NCBI GenBank assembly: GCA_025458545.1
Contig: JALOSH010000343.1
Span: 1-5,682, forward strand
Direction of reading: 5' to 3'
Length of the DNA stretch: 5,682 nucleotides
Origin: Hydrogenophaga sp.
GTDB lineage: Bacteria > Pseudomonadota > Gammaproteobacteria > Burkholderiales > Burkholderiaceae
Numbering within the stretch: the first letter of the stretch is position 1; every line of letters starts with the position of its first letter. Below the pieces are notes generated by a model that saw nothing but the letters and a program-made list of their open reading frames with translations, did no database searches and was not told where the DNA came from. The position numbers were made by a program, and so were the translations under genes. Positions 5,093 through 5,682 of this stretch are shown in pieces.

Positions 5093-5682
5093 CTACCCCT
5101 GTTGCTTGGCCGCCCGCTCTTCTTCCTGCAGCCGCAGCACGCGCCGCTGCACCTTTCCGGTGGTGGTCATGGGCAAGGCGTCCACGAACTCGATCTCTTT
5201 CGGGTATTCGTAGGGCGCGAGCTGGCCCTTCACATGGGCCTGCAGGCTGGCGATGAGCTGGCGCTCGAAGCGGGCGTCCGGCGTCGGGCTTGGGCACCAC
5301 GGCAGCGTTGGCCACGGCCGGGTGCTTGACCAGGCAGTTTTCAATCTCACTCGGCCCGATGCGGTAGCCAGCCGCCTTGAACACGTCGTCGCTGCGGCCC
5401 TGGTACCAGAGGTAGCCGTCGGCGTCGCGCGTGGCCAGGTCGCCGGTACGGCACCAGCTGTTGGCCGGATCGCCGGTGAATTTGGCGCGGGTCGATGCCT
5501 CGTTTTTCCAGTAGCCCAGAAAAAAAATCGGGTCCGGTTCGCCGTGCACATCGAGCCGATGCACCGCCACATCGCCCGGCACACCCACCGGGCACTCGTT
5601 GCCATCGTCATCGATCACCGCCACCCGGTGGCCGGGGTATCCCTTGCCCATGCTGCCGGCCTTGGCAGGCCAGCCTGTTCGC
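5093..5682 (-). pseudogene. AMP-binding acyl-CoA synthetase, C-terminal part, apparent out-of-frame deletion (5' end outside window)
   Basis: This is an ANL-superfamily enzyme (ACSM-like), which would activate a carboxylic acid to acyl-AMP and then acyl-CoA. The first frame enters at the right edge and reads [13 protein letters not shown]. It continues through the adenylation motifs W-C-R-T-G-D-L and [20 protein letters not shown] to V-V-P-K-P-D-A (about 5280). After that point homology continues only in another frame: [15 protein letters not shown], then [12 protein letters not shown], then T-T-T-G-K-V-Q-R-R. That second part carries the catalytic lysine codon (5153-5155) and ends at TAG 5095-5093. 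The usual R-G-x-x-V-K-A-x-V-V-L stretch between the two parts is missing, roughly 15-20 residues by family comparison. The frame break lies near 5273-5288, where GGCGTC occurs twice 7 nt apart. As it stands the product would lack the catalytic lysine and read on to 4953, antisense to the lipoprotein gene. A sequencing or assembly error is possible. Confidence 0.75.

Noticed and set aside
1..5682. CRISPR array, tRNA, insertion sequence or defence/mobile system
   Set aside because: No regularly spaced repeats, tRNA-like cloverleaf, transposase or terminal inverted repeats were seen on either strand. Composition is uniform and the genes are core-type.

Overview
This window looks like ordinary chromosomal DNA from a high-GC betaproteobacterium, most likely of the family Comamonadaceae (Hydrogenophaga/Acidovorax/Rhodoferax-like). 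The basis is the strong G/C third-position bias, the protein sequences, and GC-rich palindromic intergenic repeats of a style common in that family. The family placement is inference, since no search was run. No phage, transposase, CRISPR array, rRNA or tRNA was seen.

Layout, left to right. The start of murB runs leftward off the window edge. It is divergent from yajQ (+, c-di-GMP-binding YajQ family), with only 39 bp between the start codons. yajQ is followed on the same strand by a periplasmic retropepsin-like aspartic protease gene. Convergent to that gene is a leftward block read in the order tas (aldo/keto reductase), ybaK (aminoacyl-tRNA deacylase), plsY (glycerol-3-phosphate acyltransferase, TTG start) and ridA-like (YoaB-type Rid protein). 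plsY and ridA overlap by 4 nt (ATGA). Divergent from tas is a YiaD-like OmpA-family lipoprotein gene. Convergent to that is the 3' part of an AMP-binding acyl-CoA synthetase gene, which enters from the right edge and appears broken by an out-of-frame deletion in its C-terminal domain.

The genes are mainly housekeeping. They cover cell-wall precursor synthesis (murB), envelope anchoring to peptidoglycan (YiaD-like), phospholipid synthesis (plsY), quality control of tRNA charging and reactive metabolites (ybaK, ridA-like), redox metabolism (tas), signalling (yajQ) and periplasmic proteolysis. Only plsY-ridA is tightly coupled. The other same-strand genes are separated by 56 to 112 bp.

The most notable non-coding signal is a family of three related GC-rich palindromic elements (627-705, 1381-1463, 3088-3158). 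Each starts within 0 to 2 nt of a stop codon and lies in the same orientation relative to the gene it follows. They look like sense-oriented 3'-UTR elements. The second notable point is the damaged acyl-CoA synthetase. I found no convincing previously undescribed multi-gene system here.
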